From an uncultured Clostridia bacterium (GTDB lineage: Bacteria > Bacillota > Clostridia > TANB77 > CAG-508), in assembly GCA_948777935.1 (NCBI GenBank), contig CAQDYY010000008.1:1-64000 (forward strand): a DNA stretch of 64,000 bases, in the 5' to 3' direction. The position numbers were made by a program, and so were the translations under genes. Positions 1 to 9,997 of the stretch are shown here, piece after piece. How positions within the stretch are numbered: the first letter of the stretch is position 1; each line of letters begins with the position of its first letter. Under the pieces are notes generated by a model. That model searched no databases. It was given only the letters and a program-made list of their open reading frames with translations, and was not told where the DNA came from.

Positions 1-771
1 AGATATATAACAAATGAATATACAGATAAAGAAACAGATATAGTATACAAAATGAAAAATAAAGAAATATACTTTTTAATAGAACATCAAAGTAGTGTAG
101 ATTATGCAATGAATTTTAGGTTAGAAGAATACAAACTAGAAATAATGAAAAGTGCAATAGATAAAGATAAGATAAAAACAAAAGAATATGAAGTGCCAAC
201 AGTAATACCAATAGTATTATATACAGGAAAAGAAAAATGGACAGTAAGAAGAAAACTAAGTATGGTACAAGATGAAAGGCTAGAAAATCTAAATTTGAAA
301 CAATATAACTTAATAGATATAGGTAAATATCAAAAAGAAGAGCTATTAAAAAGTGATAAATATATGGACAAAATATTTTTAATAGAAAAATTTGAAAATG
401 TAGACGAGTTAAGAAGAATATTGCCAAAAGTGGAAAAACAACTAACAAAAGAAGAAAAAAATGATTTGATTAGCATTATGATAGCAAATTTAAAAGGGAA
501 AGTAGGAGAAGAAAAGGTAGAAGAATTAATAAAAGAAATGAAAGGGGAAGAAGAAGATATGTTAGGATGTGTAGAGATGGTATGGGAAGAAGCACTGAAT
601 AAAGGATGGGAAGAAGGAATAAGAGAGGGAAGAAATAAAGGAATGAAAGAAGGGAAAAAAGAGAGAAGTATTGAGATAGCAACTAATATGAAGAAAAGCA
701 ATATATCAATAGAACTAATACAAAAAGCAACAGGACTTACAAAAAAAACAATAAGAGAAATAAAAATATAA
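1..771 (+). CDS. Rpn family PD-(D/E)XK nuclease, 5' end missing
   Basis: The frame is open from base 1, so the gene starts upstream of the window; the ATG at 52 is internal. The first residues hold E-T-D-I-V-Y-K and then I-E-H-Q-S-S, matching the D...ExQ core of Rpn/YhgA-like nucleases (transposase_31 family), which promote recombination. The middle is a helical lysine/glutamate-rich region. The C-terminus has the family's glycine-spaced EGIREGRNKGMKEGKK stretch and ends in a small helix-turn-helix-like tail (IELIQKATGLTKKTI). Family assignment is good; whether it is active is unknown. A C-terminal remnant of the same family lies at 15614. Confidence 0.8.
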   Translation, partial: RYITNEYTDKETDIVYKMKNKEIYFLIEHQSSVDYAMNFRLEEYKLEIMKSAIDKDKIKTKEYEVPTVIPIVLYTGKEKWTVRRKLSMVQDERLENLNLKQYNLIDIGKYQKEELLKSDKYMDKIFLIEKFENVDELRRILPKVEKQLTKEEKNDLISIMIANLKGKVGEEKVEELIKEMKGEEEDMLGCVEMVWEEALNKGWEEGIREGRNKGMKEGKKERSIEIATNMKKSNISIELIQKATGLTKKTIREIKI

Positions 772-808
772 TAAAAAAATCATAATACAAACCTAGTAAA
801 AACTTCCA

Positions 809-837
809 TTGAAGTTTACATATAAATTTTGTATAAT
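809..837 (+). promoter_or_regulatory. Sigma-A type promoter for the glucoamylase-like gene
   Basis: TTGAAG at 809-814 and TATAAT at 832-837 are separated by 17 bases, just upstream of the RBS AGAGGTGAC and the TTG start at 859. Confidence 0.6.
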
Positions 838-858
838 CAAAATAAGAGGTGACTTATT

Positions 859-2124
859 TTGAGAATTTGTAAATGTTATGGAGAAAAACTATTACAAAAA
901 GAATTAAAAGGATGTTTTAATTTTTTTGATAGAGAAATTAATTTAGATAAACAAACAAATGGATATGGATTAATTAGAGACAAATCAGCATATCACAAAG
1001 ATGTAGCAAGTATTGCATCTGTTGGATATGGTTTTGCCTCTCTTATTATTGGTGTAGAACATAAATGGTTATCATATAAAGAAGCATATGATAAAGCAAA
1101 TAAAACATTAGACACATTTTTATATAATTTAGAAAATATACATGGATTTTTTTATCATTTTGTTAATATGCGAACAGCAAAAAGAGAATGGAATTGTGAA
1201 TTATCTATTATAGATACAGCTATTTTTATTTGTGGTGCATTAACTGTTGGTGAATATTTTGGAGGAGAAATAAAGAAAAAAGCAGATATATTATATAATA
1301 ATATAGACTGGGAATGGTATAGAAATAAAGACACAAATCAATTTTATATGGGATATACCAAAGAAAAAGGTTTCTTTGGTAGTTGGGATATGTATGGAGA
1401 GCAACTAATGCTATATATTTTAGCAGTTGCATCTAAAAAACATCCAGTAAATCCATCCATATACGATGATTTTAAAAAAGAAAAGCAAGATTATGAAGGG
1501 ATTAAAGATATAATATATACATATTGTGGAACTTTATTTACATATCAATTTTCACATGCATGGATTGATTTTAGAAATTTAGAAGATAAACAAGGAATAA
1601 ACTGGTTTCAAAATTCTATAAAAGCAACAAAAGCTGCAAGGAAGTATTGTATTAAAAATAGTGATAAATTTAAAACATATAGTGAAAAATCTTGGGGATT
1701 AACAGCTTGTATAGGACCAGAGGGCTATAAATCTTATGGAGCAAAGCCATGCATAGTAGATTTAGAAAAAGAAAACGATGGAACAGTTGCACCATGTGGA
1801 GCAATAGGAAGTGTTGTATTTACTCCAAAAGAAACTATAGAATTAATGGAGTATTTGTATAATACTTATCCTAAATTGTGGGGGAAATATGGGTTTGTAG
1901 ATGGATATAATTTAGAAAAAGATAAATTATGGGTATCAAAAGAATATATTGGAATAGATAAAGGAATTTCTTTAATAATGATAGAAAATTATCTTTCAGA
2001 AACAATATGGAAATATTCTATGAAAAATGAGTATATACAGAAAGGATTAGAAATATTAGGTATAACGAAAAAAGAAAATTTAAAAGTAGAAAAACAAGGA
2101 TGTTACAATTCACAGCCGATATAA
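859..2124 (+). CDS. Glucoamylase-like family protein (PF10091/GH144-like)
   Basis: This 421-residue protein starts at TTG 859 behind AGAGGTGAC. Its sequence fits the (alpha/alpha)6 glucoamylase-like family: an early NGYGLIRD and VASIASVGYGFASL segment, a central W-G/Y-rich region (ARTAK-type REWNCELSIIDTAI; GSWDMYGEQLMLYILA), YQFSHAWIDFR, and a late ACIGPEGYKSYGA and P-C-G-A-I-G-S segment. Members of this family include beta-1,2-glucanases and transglycosylating enzymes of cyclic glucan synthesis. No signal peptide is visible, suggesting a cytoplasmic enzyme. It appears monocistronic, between its own promoter and a terminator at 2336. The exact substrate cannot be read from the sequence. Confidence 0.75.
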   Translation: MRICKCYGEKLLQKELKGCFNFFDREINLDKQTNGYGLIRDKSAYHKDVASIASVGYGFASLIIGVEHKWLSYKEAYDKANKTLDTFLYNLENIHGFFYHFVNMRTAKREWNCELSIIDTAIFICGALTVGEYFGGEIKKKADILYNNIDWEWYRNKDTNQFYMGYTKEKGFFGSWDMYGEQLMLYILAVASKKHPVNPSIYDDFKKEKQDYEGIKDIIYTYCGTLFTYQFSHAWIDFRNLEDKQGINWFQNSIKATKAARKYCIKNSDKFKTYSEKSWGLTACIGPEGYKSYGAKPCIVDLEKENDGTVAPCGAIGSVVFTPKETIELMEYLYNTYPKLWGKYGFVDGYNLEKDKLWVSKEYIGIDKGISLIMIENYLSETIWKYSMKNEYIQKGLEILGITKKENLKVEKQGCYNSQPI

Positions 2125-2150
2125 CATCTCTATATGAATATATTTTGTAA

Positions 2151-2208
2151 GAACCCTCCGTCAAGGCTACGCCTTGCCACCTCCCTTAAGTAAAGGAGGC
2201 TTTTCTCT
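2151..2208. repeat. Dispersed palindromic repeat, family A (variant)
   Basis: Two hairpins: AAGGC-TAC-GCCTT, and a CCTCC...GGAGG pair around TTAAGTAA. It is a diverged relative of the four other family A copies in this window, placed directly after the glucoamylase-like gene. Confidence 0.6.
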
Positions 2209-2240
2209 ACAATTCAAAATAAACTATTCTAGTCTAAACA

Positions 2241-2298
2241 GTAGAGTAAAGGCCCCTTTATTCAAGGGGGCTGTCGCCTTTAGGCGACTGGGGGTTCT
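2241..2298. repeat. Dispersed palindromic repeat, family A
   Basis: Shares the TAGAGTAAAGGCCCCTTTA ... CAAGGGGGCTGTCG ... ACTGGGGGTTCTA frame with copies at 7419 (inverted), 10702 and 18602. The central stem here is GTCGCC-TTTA-GGCGAC. Confidence 0.8.
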
Positions 2299-2335
2299 AA
2301 AAATTACATTATTTTTTAGCTGTGAATTTTATAAA

Positions 2336-2368
2336 ACCAAGGATAGAAATTATCCTTGGCTTTTTTTA
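2336..2368 (+). terminator. Intrinsic terminator
   Basis: CCAAGGATA and its complement TATCCTTGG form a stem followed by C and seven T. It ends the glucoamylase-like transcript. Confidence 0.85.
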
Positions 2369-2437
2369 AAAATTGGTTGTAAAATATGCAAAAAAATGAT
2401 AAGATTGTAATATATTTTAACAAACGAGGAGAAAAGT

Positions 2438-2908
2438 ATGAAAAGTAACAAAGGAATAACACTAATAACTTTAGTAATTACAATTATTATATTACTAATT
2501 GTAGGAGGAATTAGCCTTACAGTAGGAAATAATATGATTGAAGAGGCACAAGATAAAAAACTAGTTTCAGAATTAAATATGGTACAACATGCCATTTTAG
2601 AACAATATGCAAAATATCAAACAACTAAAGATACAAGTTATATAAAAGTTGGGGACAAAATAGAATTAATAGATGTTAGAAATATTGCAAATAATATGGG
2701 AATTGGGCTTGTAAATATTCCAGATAGTTATTCTAATAAAGATTACTATAAATTAGATAAACTTTCATTACTAAGAATAGGAATTGAAAATACAGAAGAC
2801 GAATATATTGTAAACTATATTACAGGAGAAGTAATAAACAATACGAAAAAATATACGAGTGATAATAAAGCTCTATATGTAAGAGCAGATAGCTTTTATA
2901 ATAAATAA
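2438..2908 (+). CDS. Prepilin-like protein (type IV pilin N-terminal signal)
   Basis: This 156-residue protein begins MKSNKGITLITLVITIIILL: a short basic leader, a glycine cleavage point and a roughly 20-residue hydrophobic helix, as in type IV pilins and pseudopilins processed by PilD. The usual glutamate at mature position 5 is not seen (GITLITLV), which is common in clostridial variants. The remainder is a small polar domain with no recognised family. RBS is GAGGAG. No pilus assembly genes are nearby, so its partner machinery is unknown. It lies 10 bases before murB and may be cotranscribed with it. Confidence 0.7.
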   Translation: MKSNKGITLITLVITIIILLIVGGISLTVGNNMIEEAQDKKLVSELNMVQHAILEQYAKYQTTKDTSYIKVGDKIELIDVRNIANNMGIGLVNIPDSYSNKDYYKLDKLSLLRIGIENTEDEYIVNYITGEVINNTKKYTSDNKALYVRADSFYNK

Positions 2909-2918
2909 AGGAGATGCT

Positions 2919-3843
2919 ATGGATAAGAAAAGTGTTATGCAAGATTTAGCAAAAGTGTTAAAAACTTCTACTATTTTAGTAGAAGAACCAATGAAAAAGC
3001 ATACAAGTTTTAAAATAGGTGGAATAGCAGATATCTATATAAAAGTGAAAGAATTAGAAGATATAAAAGAAGTGCTAAAATACGCAAAACAACATAATAT
3101 TAATCTTACAATTATAGGAAATGGAAGTAATGTTTTAGTATTAGATAAAGGAATTAGAGGTATTACTCTAGAAATATGTTTAAATAAACAAGAATTTGAA
3201 GAAAAAGAAGATGGAATGATAGTAACAGTGCGGTGCAGGTGTTAAACTTACAGCACTTGCAGTAGAATGTAAAAATAAATCTCTTACAGGTTTTGAATTT
3301 GCATATGGGATTCCAGGAAGCATTGGAGGAGCAATCCGTATGAATGCAGGAGCACATGGAAGAGAAATAAAAGATGTATTAATATCTACTACATATATTG
3401 ATTTTGATGGAAATATAAAAACATTAGAAAATAACGATTTACAATTTGAATATAGAAAGAGCATTTTTTCAAAAAACAATATAGGCATAATAATAGAAGC
3501 AAAACTAAAATTTGAAATTGGAGATATTAATGAGATATCAGAAAAAATGCAAGAATACAGTACATATAGAAAAGAAAAACAACCAATAACATATCCTAGT
3601 GCAGGAAGTACATTTAAAAGAGGAGAAGATTTTATTACAGCAAAACTAATTGACGAATGTGGTTTAAAAGGACATAAAATTGGAGGAGCAAGCATTTCTA
3701 ATCTACATGCAGGTTTTGTTATTAACGAAAATAATGCAACAGCAAGAGATGTGATAGAACTAGTAGAATATACAAGACAAAAAGTATATGAAAAATTTAA
3801 GAAAAATATAGATTTAGAAATAGAAATAATAGGAGAACAATAA
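2919..3843 (+). CDS. murB: UDP-N-acetylenolpyruvoylglucosamine reductase, read through a +1 CGG shift
   Basis: MurB makes UDP-MurNAc for peptidoglycan. Start ATG 2919 (RBS AAAGGAG). The frame breaks at CGG 3231-3233 (codon 105): skipping C3231 gives GGT and the expected VTVGAGVKLTALA, then GFEFAYGIPGSIGGAI, the catalytic-serine segment YPSAGSTFKR and the C-terminal glutamate region. The joined protein is 307 residues, normal for the family. FAD-binding (about 15-180) and substrate domains are both complete. The site sits in the FAD-binding glycine loop, so the split products could not work alone. Confidence 0.9.
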
Positions 3844-3863
3844 ATAGGAAGGAAGATACAAAA

Positions 3864-5375
3864 ATGAAGGGATTTTTTTCGTGGTTTAAAAATAGTACAA
3901 AAATGAAAAGATGGATTTTACTAATATTATTAGGGATGATATTAGTATGTTATGGGATTTCGCAAATATTAGTAGCAAAAGAAATGACATTTTTTGAAGT
4001 AGCAAAAGTAGCTATTCTATTTGTAACAGGTTTTACTTTTGTTATATTAGGAATTGTATTTTCGCAAAAAAGGACATTAGAACTATTAGTAGAAGCAAGT
4101 GACTTACGTCTAAAAAAAGGAACCAAAAATGTTAATGTAAATTCATTAATTTTTAATAAAAAAGTATATAATAAAGGACCTAATATTGTTGTTATAGGTG
4201 GAGGAACTGGACTAAATACAGTATTAAGAGGTTTAAAAGATTATACTAGTAATTTAACTGCAATTGTTACTATATCAGACTATGGAAAATTACCAAGTGA
4301 TTCTAGAAAACAATTAGACTTGTTACCTTTAGATGATGTAAGAGAATCTTTAAGTGCACTTGCATATAATGAGCCAATTATGGAACAATTATTAAATTAC
4401 AAATTTCAAAATGATTCTTTAAGAGGAATAACATTTGGAGACTTGTATTTACATACCATGAAAGAAGTATATAGAGATTTTGAAAAATCTATAGAAAAAA
4501 GTAAAGATATATTAAACATTACAGGAAGAGTATTACCTGTTACATTAGATGAAATAAAAATATGTGCAGAACTAGAAAATGGAATGATAGTAGAAGAAAA
4601 AGAAAAAATACCAGAAGTTGTATTTGATAAAGTTACAAAAATTAAAAGAATATATATCACTCCATCAAACTGTATACCAGCACCAGGAGTACTAGAAGCA
4701 ATTAAAAATGCAGATGCTATTGTTATAGGACCAGGAAGTTTATATACAAATGTAATACCAAATTTATTAGTAAAAAATGTATCAAGAACAATTAGAGAAA
4801 GTAAAGCAATAAAAATATATGTAAATAACATTATGACAGAACCAGGGCAAACAGATAATTTTTCAGTATCTGACCATATTGAAGCAATTATAGAACATGC
4901 AGGAAGTGGAATTATAAACTATTGTATATGTGATACAGGAGAAGTTGTACCAGAATATGTAAGAAGGTATAATAAACAAGGACAAGACTTAGTAGAACAA
5001 GACTTCCAAAAAGCAAAAAGTAAAGGCATTAAACTATTACCAAGAGATTTATCTACAATTATAGATAACAATATAAGACATAGCCCACAAGCAGTAGCAA
5101 ATGCAATAGTACAAATTATTTGTGATGATTTAAAATATAGAGACATGCAAAATGATCCTCAATATGTTTTACTAAATTCAAGATTAAAAGAAGGAAAAAG
5201 ACTAAAGAAACGTGTGAAAACTATACCAAAACACATAAAAATAAAACCAGTAGAAAAAAATGGAAAAAAAGCAAGCAAATTTACAGAAAAATATGAAGAA
5301 AGAATCAAATCAATTAAAACAAGTGACCAAAAGAGAATAGATAGACAAAAAAGACTTAAGGAAAAGCAGAGATAA
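3864..5375 (+). CDS. yvcK: YvcK/CofD-like family protein with N-terminal membrane anchor
   Basis: 503 residues. Two hydrophobic helices (about 17-38 and 50-70) precede a CofD-like domain with VVIGGGTGLNTVLRGLK, DAIVIGPGSLYTNVIPNLLV and MTEPGQTDNFSVSDHIEAI. YvcK homologues bind UDP-GlcNAc and adjust carbon flow to the cell wall, which fits its place after murB. The usual DDGGSSGRLR signature is replaced by SDYGKLPSDSRKQ, and PPGDIRNCL by PLDDVRESL, so ligand binding may be altered. The C-terminus is a lysine/arginine-rich tail. Confidence 0.85.
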   Translation: MKGFFSWFKNSTKMKRWILLILLGMILVCYGISQILVAKEMTFFEVAKVAILFVTGFTFVILGIVFSQKRTLELLVEASDLRLKKGTKNVNVNSLIFNKKVYNKGPNIVVIGGGTGLNTVLRGLKDYTSNLTAIVTISDYGKLPSDSRKQLDLLPLDDVRESLSALAYNEPIMEQLLNYKFQNDSLRGITFGDLYLHTMKEVYRDFEKSIEKSKDILNITGRVLPVTLDEIKICAELENGMIVEEKEKIPEVVFDKVTKIKRIYITPSNCIPAPGVLEAIKNADAIVIGPGSLYTNVIPNLLVKNVSRTIRESKAIKIYVNNIMTEPGQTDNFSVSDHIEAIIEHAGSGIINYCICDTGEVVPEYVRRYNKQGQDLVEQDFQKAKSKGIKLLPRDLSTIIDNNIRHSPQAVANAIVQIICDDLKYRDMQNDPQYVLLNSRLKEGKRLKKRVKTIPKHIKIKPVEKNGKKASKFTEKYEERIKSIKTSDQKRIDRQKRLKEKQR

Positions 5376-5389
5376 ATGGAGGAATACAA

Positions 5390-7418
5390 ATGAAATTTGG
5401 TAAAAAACAAATGAATTTAGAAGAAGGACTAAAAAGAGAATGGATTATAACAAATGGTATAGGAGGCTTTGCCTCTTCTACTATTATAGGGTGTAATACA
5501 AGAAAATATCATGGGCTTTTAATTGCACCATTAACACCTCCTGCTAGAAGATTTTTAATTTTATCTAAAATTGATGAAAGCATTGAAATAGGAAGCCAAA
5601 AATACAATTTATATACCAATATGGGGAAAAGCTATATATCAGAAGGGTATAAATTTCAAGAAAGCTTTGAAAAAGACTATATTCCTACATTTACATACAA
5701 AATAGAAGACACTACCATACAAAAACAAGTATGTATGGAATATGGAAAAAACACTGTATCTATTTTATATAAGATACAAAATGGGAGAAAGCAAGCAAAA
5801 TTGACACTTGCACCAATTATGAATTATCGTGATTTTCATAGGATGAATACAGACCATAATTTTTATCTAAAACAAGAAATAAAGACAAGAAAAGTAAAAA
5901 TTGTAATTGATGATAATAGAGATGTACCAATATATATAAATGCAAGTGAAGGAAACTATATAAAACACGAAAACGATACATTTAAAAATATGTTTTATAT
6001 AGAAGAAGAAAAAAGGGGATTTTACCCAGAAGAAAACCATGCAGTAGTACGGAAGATATGAAATCATATTAGAGCCAAGAGAAGAAAAAGAAATTTCTAT
6101 TGTTTGTTCTTTAGAAGAAAACATAGATGAACTAAATGCAAAAAACATAATTAATAAAGAAAAACAAAGGATAGATAAATTAGTATTAGAATCTAAATTA
6201 GCAAATGAAAAAATGACTAAAAAAGAACAAGAAAGTTTAAGAGATTATATAATAGCAACAGACAATTTTGTGGTATATAGGCCATCATTTAGGTTACATA
6301 CATTAATTGCAGGATACCATTGGTTTTTAGATTGGGGAAGAGATGCACTAATTTCTTTTGAAGGTTTATTACTAATTACAAAACGTTTTGACATAGCAAA
6401 AGAAGTATTACTAACATTTACAAAAAATATAAAATTTGGATTAGTTCCAAATGGATATTCAGGGTTTGATAATAGACCATTATATAATAGTGCAGATGCA
6501 TCTTTACTATTATTTGAACAAATAAAAAAATACATAAATTATACAGGTGATGAAGAATTCATTAAAGAAAATATGTATCCATATTTAAAAGATATTATTA
6601 AAGCATATAAAACAGGAATAGATGTAGATGATAACAATATCTATTTAGATGATGATTATTTGCTAGTATCAGGAACCCCTAAAACACAAAATACATGGAT
6701 GGATGCAAAATATGGTGACTTTGCAGTTACACCTAGAAATGGAAAAGCTGTTGAAATAAACAGTTTATGGTATAATGCTTTAAAAATTATGGAAGAACTT
6801 ACAAAGAGATTTGAAGGAGAAAAGGAAGCAAAAGAATATGGAAGCCTTGCAAAAAAATGTAAAACAGCATTTAATGAAAAATTCTATATGCCCAAACGCA
6901 AATGTTTATATGATGTATTAGGAGATAATAAAATAAGACCAAACCAGTTATTTAGCTTAAGCTTGTCATATAAAGTATTAGACCCAAACTCTAAAATAGC
7001 AGAAGACATGATAGAAGTAGTTACAAAAAAACTACTAAACTCATATGGACTAAAAACACTTGCAAAAGGAGAAGAGGGCTATGTAGAAATATATGAAGGG
7101 GATTCATTTAAAAGAGATACAAGCTATCACCAAGGAATTACTTGGGTATGGTTATTAGGTATATATGCGGATAGTAAAAAAGCAATAATAAAGGCATGTA
7201 AAGATAAAGAAAAGAAGAAAATATGGAAAAAAGAATATGAAGAATTTAAAGAACACCTTAGGGGCACATTTGCAAAAGAATTTTATGAAAGAGGAATGGT
7301 AGGAAGCCTATCTGAACTACACGATTCAAAATCACCATATCTTCCAAAAGGAGCATTAGCACAAGGCTGGAGCATAGCAGAAATAGCAAGGGTGTTAATT
7401 GAAAAAAGTAATAATTAA
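5390..7418 (+). CDS. Glycogen debranching enzyme (amylo-alpha-1,6-glucosidase), +1 CGG shift
   Basis: Removes alpha-1,6 branches from glycogen-like glucans. Start ATG 5390 behind a GGAGG. The N-terminal GDE_N domain has TNGIGGFASSTIIG and RKYHGLLIAPLTPPARR. The GDE_C (alpha/alpha)6 domain has HTLIAGYHWFLDWGRDALIS and WMDAKYGD. The frames join at CGG 6050-6052 (codon 221): skipping C6050 gives GGA and continues AVVGRYEIILEPREE. The joined protein has 675 residues, the family's usual size. Branching and synthase-like genes lie at 12.8-17.5 kb. Confidence 0.9.
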
Positions 7419-7475
7419 GAACCCCCAGTCGCCTAGCGGCGCTAGGCCCCTTAGGTAAAGGGGCCTTTACTCTAC
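7419..7475. repeat. Dispersed palindromic repeat, family A, inverted
   Basis: Inverse orientation of the 2241 copy, beginning AGAACCCCCAGTCGCC and ending GGGGCCTTTACTCTAC. It starts at the base after the debranching enzyme stop. Confidence 0.8.
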
Positions 7476-7551
7476 TGTTATATCCTAGCACAATACTTAG
7501 CACACATTCATATAAATGTAACATTACAATAACCAAAAAGGAGCAAAAACA

Positions 7552-8576
7552 ATGACAATTGAAACATTAGAAAAGGAATTAAAAGAAGGAAAACTAAATG
7601 AAATATATCTTTTTTATGGAGAAGAAACATATTTAATAGATACAGCCTTAAAAAAGATAAAAAACTTATTTGGTGAACTTGTAAAAGGAATTAACGATAT
7701 TGAAATTAATGATACAAACATTGAAGGGTTAATCTCTAATTTACAAACACCTTGTTTTGGCTATCCCCAAAAACTAATCATTGTAAAAAATGTTGGACTT
7801 TTTAAACGAGAAATTAAGAAAAAAGGTGCTAATTTTGCAGATACAAGAGATAAAATTTGTGAATATTTAAAAGAAAATAGTGATATTATAAAAAGTGATA
7901 ATATTTTAATATTTATAGAAGAGTCCGTAGATAAAGGAAAAATGCTTTCATGTTTAGAAGAAATAGGTGCAAATATTTGCAATTTTGAACATCAAAAATT
8001 GCCAAACCTTGTAGCAAGACTAAAAGCAATTTGTAAAGCATATAAAGTAAACATAGAAGATAGTACTTTAAGGTATTTTATAGAATGTGTACGGAAGCAA
8101 TATGCAAGATTTAATAAATGAAATTAGAAAACAAATTGAATATGCAGGAGAAAATGGAACTATTACTAAAGAAAGTATAGACTTACTTGCAGTAAAGCAA
8201 ATAGAAAGTGTTATTTTTGATTTAACAGATAATTTAGGTAAAAAGAATATTAAAGAAGCTATGGTAGTTTTATATAATTTACTATATGCAAAAGAGCCAA
8301 TACAAAAGATTTTAATTACACTATATAATCATTTTAAAAAACTATATATAACAAAACTTGCTATAAGGCAAAAACGTAATGTACGGAGAAGTATTAGATT
8401 TAAAACCAAACCAAGCATTTTTAGTAGGAAAATACAAAGCTCAGGCAAATTCATTTAGTGAAGAAGAATTAAAAGATATATTACATGCTTTAATAGATTT
8501 AGATTCAAATTATAAAGTAGGGTTAATAGATTTAAATATAGGATTAGAATCAATATTATGTAGATATTGTTCGTAA
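7552..8576 (+). CDS. holA: DNA polymerase III delta subunit, two +1 CGG shifts
   Basis: Delta opens the sliding clamp within the clamp loader. Start ATG 7552 after AAAAGGAG. The protein begins with LNEIYLFYGEETYLIDTALKK and contains the HolA N-terminal AAA-like fold. Two shifts are needed: CGG 8092-8094 (codon 181, CVGSNMQDLINEI) and CGG 8384-8386 (codon 278, RNVGEVLDLKPNQAF). With both, the protein is 340 residues, full family length, ending in the helical collar domain. holA is expected to be essential and single-copy, so this is strong evidence that the shifts are decoded. Confidence 0.9.
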
Positions 8577-8586
8577 TTATATGTAT

Positions 8587-8630
8587 AAAATCTCTATTTT
8601 TTCAAACAATATGAAAAAAGGAGAGATTTT
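8587..8630 (+). promoter_or_regulatory. Start-site hairpin covering the gpr Shine-Dalgarno
   Basis: AAAATCTCT (8587-8595) pairs with AGAGATTTT (8622-8630), and inner TTTTTTC (8597-8603) pairs with GAAAAAA (8613-8619). The SD AAAGGAGA is inside the structure. TGTATA at 8582 and CAAACAAT at 8603 resemble sporulation-sigma promoter elements, so the gene's own transcript might start past the left arm. Confidence 0.5.
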
Positions 8631-8631
8631 T

Positions 8632-9597
8632 ATGTTTGATAAAATAAATTTTAGAACTGATCTGGCATTAGAAAGAAGAGACCTATATAAAAAGGCAAAT
8701 AATTTAGATAAAGAGATTGATGGGATAAAGACAGAGGAAGAGGAAAATGGACCTAGGATTAGAACTTCAAGAGTGAAAGTGTTAGATAAGAATGGAGCAG
8801 AAGCAATAGGAAAACCAGTAGGAAGTTATATTACAATTGATATTCAAAAATTAAAAGTTGCAACAGAAGAAGACATACAAGAATCTGCAGAAGTTCTTGC
8901 AAAAGAATTAAGAGTATTACTTGGAGAACATGCTAACCCTAAAGATGAGATTTTAGTAGTAGGATTAGGAAATCAATATGTAACACCAGATGCATTAGGA
9001 CCAAAAGTAATTAATGAAATTGATGTAACAAGACACATTTTAACATATATGCCACAAGTATTATCTAGCGAAACACGTCCAGTAAGTGCTATTTCACCGG
9101 GAGTGTTAGGAACAACAGGAATTGAAACACTAGAAATTTTAAAAGGAATTGTGGATAACATTCATCCTAAAATGTTAATTGTAATAGATGCATTAGCATC
9201 AAGAAGTATAGAAAGAATTAGTAGTACAATTCAGCTTGCAGATACAGGAATTACACCGGGTGCAGGAGTAGGAAACACGAGAAAAGAATTAAGCCAGTCT
9301 ACACTAGGAATACCAGTAATAGCTTTAGGAATACCAACAGTTGTAGAACTTGCAACACTTATTTCTGATGGTATTGATATATTTATAGATAGACTACAAA
9401 AAAAATCAGAATCAAACGAATATCTAAACAAATTACAACAAGAAGATAAATATGAAGAAGTAAAAGAAGCTTTAAAAGTAGGGGAATACAATATGATAGT
9501 AACACCTAAAGAAATAGATGATTTAATAGAAAACATGAAAGATATAGTAGCAAGAGGAATAAACATGGCAACACAGCCAGAAAATATAAATGGGTAA
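8632..9597 (+). CDS. gpr: GPR endopeptidase (germination protease)
   Basis: GPR degrades small acid-soluble spore proteins during germination and is made as a zymogen in the forespore. I choose ATG 8632 (MFDKINFRTDLALERR) because AAAGGAGAG lies 9-12 bases upstream; an earlier ATG at 8581 has none. The 321-residue protein shows GLGNQYVTPDALGPKV, SAISPGVLGTTGIETLEI, VIDALASRS and TPGAGVGNTRKELSQ, the core of this aspartic-like protease family. A clear marker that the organism forms spores. Confidence 0.92.
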   Translation: MFDKINFRTDLALERRDLYKKANNLDKEIDGIKTEEEENGPRIRTSRVKVLDKNGAEAIGKPVGSYITIDIQKLKVATEEDIQESAEVLAKELRVLLGEHANPKDEILVVGLGNQYVTPDALGPKVINEIDVTRHILTYMPQVLSSETRPVSAISPGVLGTTGIETLEILKGIVDNIHPKMLIVIDALASRSIERISSTIQLADTGITPGAGVGNTRKELSQSTLGIPVIALGIPTVVELATLISDGIDIFIDRLQKKSESNEYLNKLQQEDKYEEVKEALKVGEYNMIVTPKEIDDLIENMKDIVARGINMATQPENING

Positions 9598-9658
9598 GAG
9601 AAAAATCACCCAATTATGCTAATTAATGGTTTTCCAATTTGTTCTATTAAATAGCATT

Positions 9659-9809
9659 ATCTAAAAAAGTGTATATTATTTATTTTATACATTTCGGATT
9701 ATAACCTTCCCACTGATGCTGTAACAGGCAAAGCCTTAACAGCATTCAAGCGGTCCCCACGTGGTTAAATCCTTCATTTCTAAAATAAATAATATACACT
9801 TTTTTAGAT
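9659..9809. repeat. Long palindrome (151 bp), perfect 29-bp arms
   Basis: Arms at 9659-9687 and 9781-9809 are exact inverse complements. Inside, GGATTATAACC pairs imperfectly with GGTTAAATCC and GATGCTGT with ACAGCATT, so the whole unit could fold as one rod. No ORF is inside. It could be a non-autonomous mobile element or a structured RNA. Confidence 0.7.
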
Positions 9810-9813
9810 TCTA

Positions 9814-9920
9814 GGAAATTCATGCCAGTGGCATAAATTTCCGTAGAAGATAATTATGGCAGAAGTTAGATTTTGTAAGCAGTTCCCACTGCATACAAAA
9901 TCTTAGTTTCGGTTTTTTAT
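9814..9920. repeat. Two further hairpins beside the palindrome
   Basis: GGAAATTCATGCC/GGCATAAATTTCC (9814-9842) and AGATTTTGTAAGCAGT/ACTGCATACAAAATCT (9868-9903). The second is followed at a short distance by a T-run. Nothing coding is seen from 9598 to 9997. Confidence 0.55.
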
Positions 9921-9997
9921 TAAATAGGGAATTATGCTGTTTTAAGTTAAAACGTAGTGACGCCATTTAAAGATAACATCGTAGTGCCATTTATATC

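Noticed and set aside
3163..3695. Antisense ORFs over murB and similar long minus-strand frames elsewhere
   Set aside because: They are shadows of AT-rich coding strands: no RBS and residue composition dominated by F/S/I/L.
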